Shown here piece after piece: positions 42,873-43,430 of a stretch of DNA of 43,430 bases. The stretch's first letter is position 1. The number at the start of each line of letters is the position of its first letter. The notes under the pieces were generated by a model. It was not told where the DNA came from and searched no databases. It saw nothing but the letters and a program-made list of their open reading frames with translations. Origin of the DNA: Clostridia bacterium (GTDB lineage Bacteria > Bacillota > Clostridia > Christensenellales > Aristaeellaceae); NCBI GenBank assembly GCA_017448975.1, contig JAFSKN010000062.1, positions 1 through 43,430 of the forward strand, given 5' to 3'. The translations under genes were made by a program, and so were the position numbers.

Positions 42873-43046
42873 CGTTTTTCCCACTCCTCCATGCAATAAA
42901 ACAACGCGCCAAATCCCGATTTGTCTTTCTTAGGTATCTCATAAGAAAATTTACTACAGACAAGTATAGGATGTTCGATAATCCAACATTCAGTCTTACG
43001 CATACTATTGTACCATATTCAGCGCTGCTTTTCCAGCCCGCAATAC

Positions 43047-43092
43047 CCCAAAAAACAAAAAAACCGCCGAAGGAGTTTCCTCCCTCGGCATG
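43047..43092 (-). terminator. Orphan minus-strand terminator
   Basis: On the minus strand GCCGAGGGAG and CTCCTTCGGC form a stem with one mismatch and an AAA-type loop, followed by GGTTTTTTTG. No minus-strand gene ends here inside the window, because the sequence to the right holds a plus-strand transposase. It may belong to a gene displaced by the insertion. Confidence 0.65.
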
Positions 43093-43139
43093 ACGCACTG
43101 CCCGACTTTACCAGATAATCTGAAAAAAATTTTACTGAA

Positions 43140-43166
43140 AAGCAAGGAAAAGCCTTGCTTTTTTAT
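43140..43166 (+). terminator. Plus-strand terminator before the transposase
   Basis: AAGCAAGG and CCTTGCTT form an eight-base stem with a short loop, followed by a TTTTTT run. It could shield the transposase gene from upstream transcription. Confidence 0.7.
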
Positions 43167-43182
43167 AGGTTTATGATATAAT
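43155..43182 (+). promoter_or_regulatory. Possible promoter of the transposase gene
   Basis: TTGCTT (43155-43160) and TATAAT (43177-43182) are 16 bp apart, 42 bp before the GTG. The -35 box lies inside the terminator stem. Confidence 0.5.
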
Positions 43183-43223
43183 ATTTTTATACGTACCAAG
43201 TTATCATTATTGGAGGTGTTTAT

Positions 43224-43430
43224 GTGCATCTTGAAAAGTATGAGTCCAATGGGACGGACTACCTGCGGTTAGTCAGAACGATAACTGTAAAGGACGAAAA
43301 TGGGAAAAGAGGAAATCGAAAGAAAGTGATCAAGACATTCGGCGCACTGTCCAAATATGACGATGGAAAGCCGGAATACATGAAGAGATTGCGAGAATCG
43401 TTTCGGGAAGGGAAACCGTTGATTTCGGAA
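43224..43430 (+). CDS. Transposase N-terminus, IS1634-like (partial, runs off the window)
   Basis: Sixty-nine residues are visible from a GTG start. They include YESNGTDYLRLVRTITVKDE, then VIKTFGALSKYDDGKPEYMK and RLRESFREGKPL, the typical opening of IS1634-family (IS4-like DDE) transposases. GGAGG at 43212-43216 is well spaced before the GTG. No terminal inverted repeat could be assigned to the left end from this window alone. The gene continues to the right. Confidence 0.6.
   Translation, partial: MHLEKYESNGTDYLRLVRTITVKDENGKRGNRKKVIKTFGALSKYDDGKPEYMKRLRESFREGKPLISE

Noticed and set aside
1-43430. tRNA, rRNA or CRISPR features
   Set aside because: No cloverleaf with a TTCGAATC-type arm, no rRNA segment and no spaced identical repeats were recognised by eye.

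Overview
The window looks like a chromosome segment of a GC-rich, Gram-positive-type anaerobe of the class Clostridia. A Christensenellales-like gut or rumen lineage would fit, but that placement is inference. The evidence is two T-box leaders (ileS, serS), strong sigma-A promoters with 17-bp spacers, an ECF sigma/anti-sigma pair, a degenerate LPXTG sorting signal, many secreted proteins with signal peptides, and small Clostridia-type proteins. No rRNA, tRNA or CRISPR array was seen.

Left part (1-21.8 kb), mostly housekeeping and GC-rich. A hairpin-dense non-coding stretch (1-548) precedes a GH36 alpha-galactosidase. Next are a Tat-exported C_GCAxxG_C_C/FMN-binding protein, an ECF sigma factor with a very large membrane anti-sigma/sensor, and a P-loop ATPase fused to a PD-(D/E)XK-like nuclease domain. 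The T-box-controlled ileS follows. A tight five-gene minus-strand operon comes next: gpmI, a zinc-ribbon membrane protein, deoC, a phosphodiester-glycosidase-like protein and an Lgt-like membrane protein. Last is a MoxR / DUF58 / transglutaminase operon. A dispersed two-hairpin repeat occurs at least five times between these genes.

Middle (21.9-27.6 kb). An AT-rich two-gene island carries an HTH-DNA methyltransferase and a nuclease-methyltransferase fusion, probably a restriction-modification or defence locus. It is followed by T-box-controlled serS.

Right part (27.7-43.4 kb), accessory and rearranged. A miniature inverted-repeat element interrupts a remnant of a cell-wall-anchored protein, beside a MATE gene reduced to its two ends. 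A locus has been duplicated: a small protein, a palindromic operator, an HTH regulator and a structured 3' region next to a solute-binding-protein gene. Its second copy is decayed. Then comes a run of exported proteins, several with unusual architectures: an orphan tandem solute-binding protein, an alpha/beta-hydrolase fused to a cyclohexadienyl-dehydratase-like domain, a glutaredoxin, an exported MTA/SAH nucleosidase, and ten Sel1 repeats fused to a GH3 hexosaminidase. A frameshifted membrane protein, a MATE pump with a coupled small gene, an HTH protein with a basic histone-like linker, and a thiaminase-I-like binding protein follow. The window ends inside an IS1634-like transposase gene.

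The strongest candidates for something undescribed are the HTH-MTase/nuclease-MTase pair, the exported Sel1-GH3 / nucleosidase / glutaredoxin / hydrolase-dehydratase cluster, and the duplicated small-protein/HTH locus.
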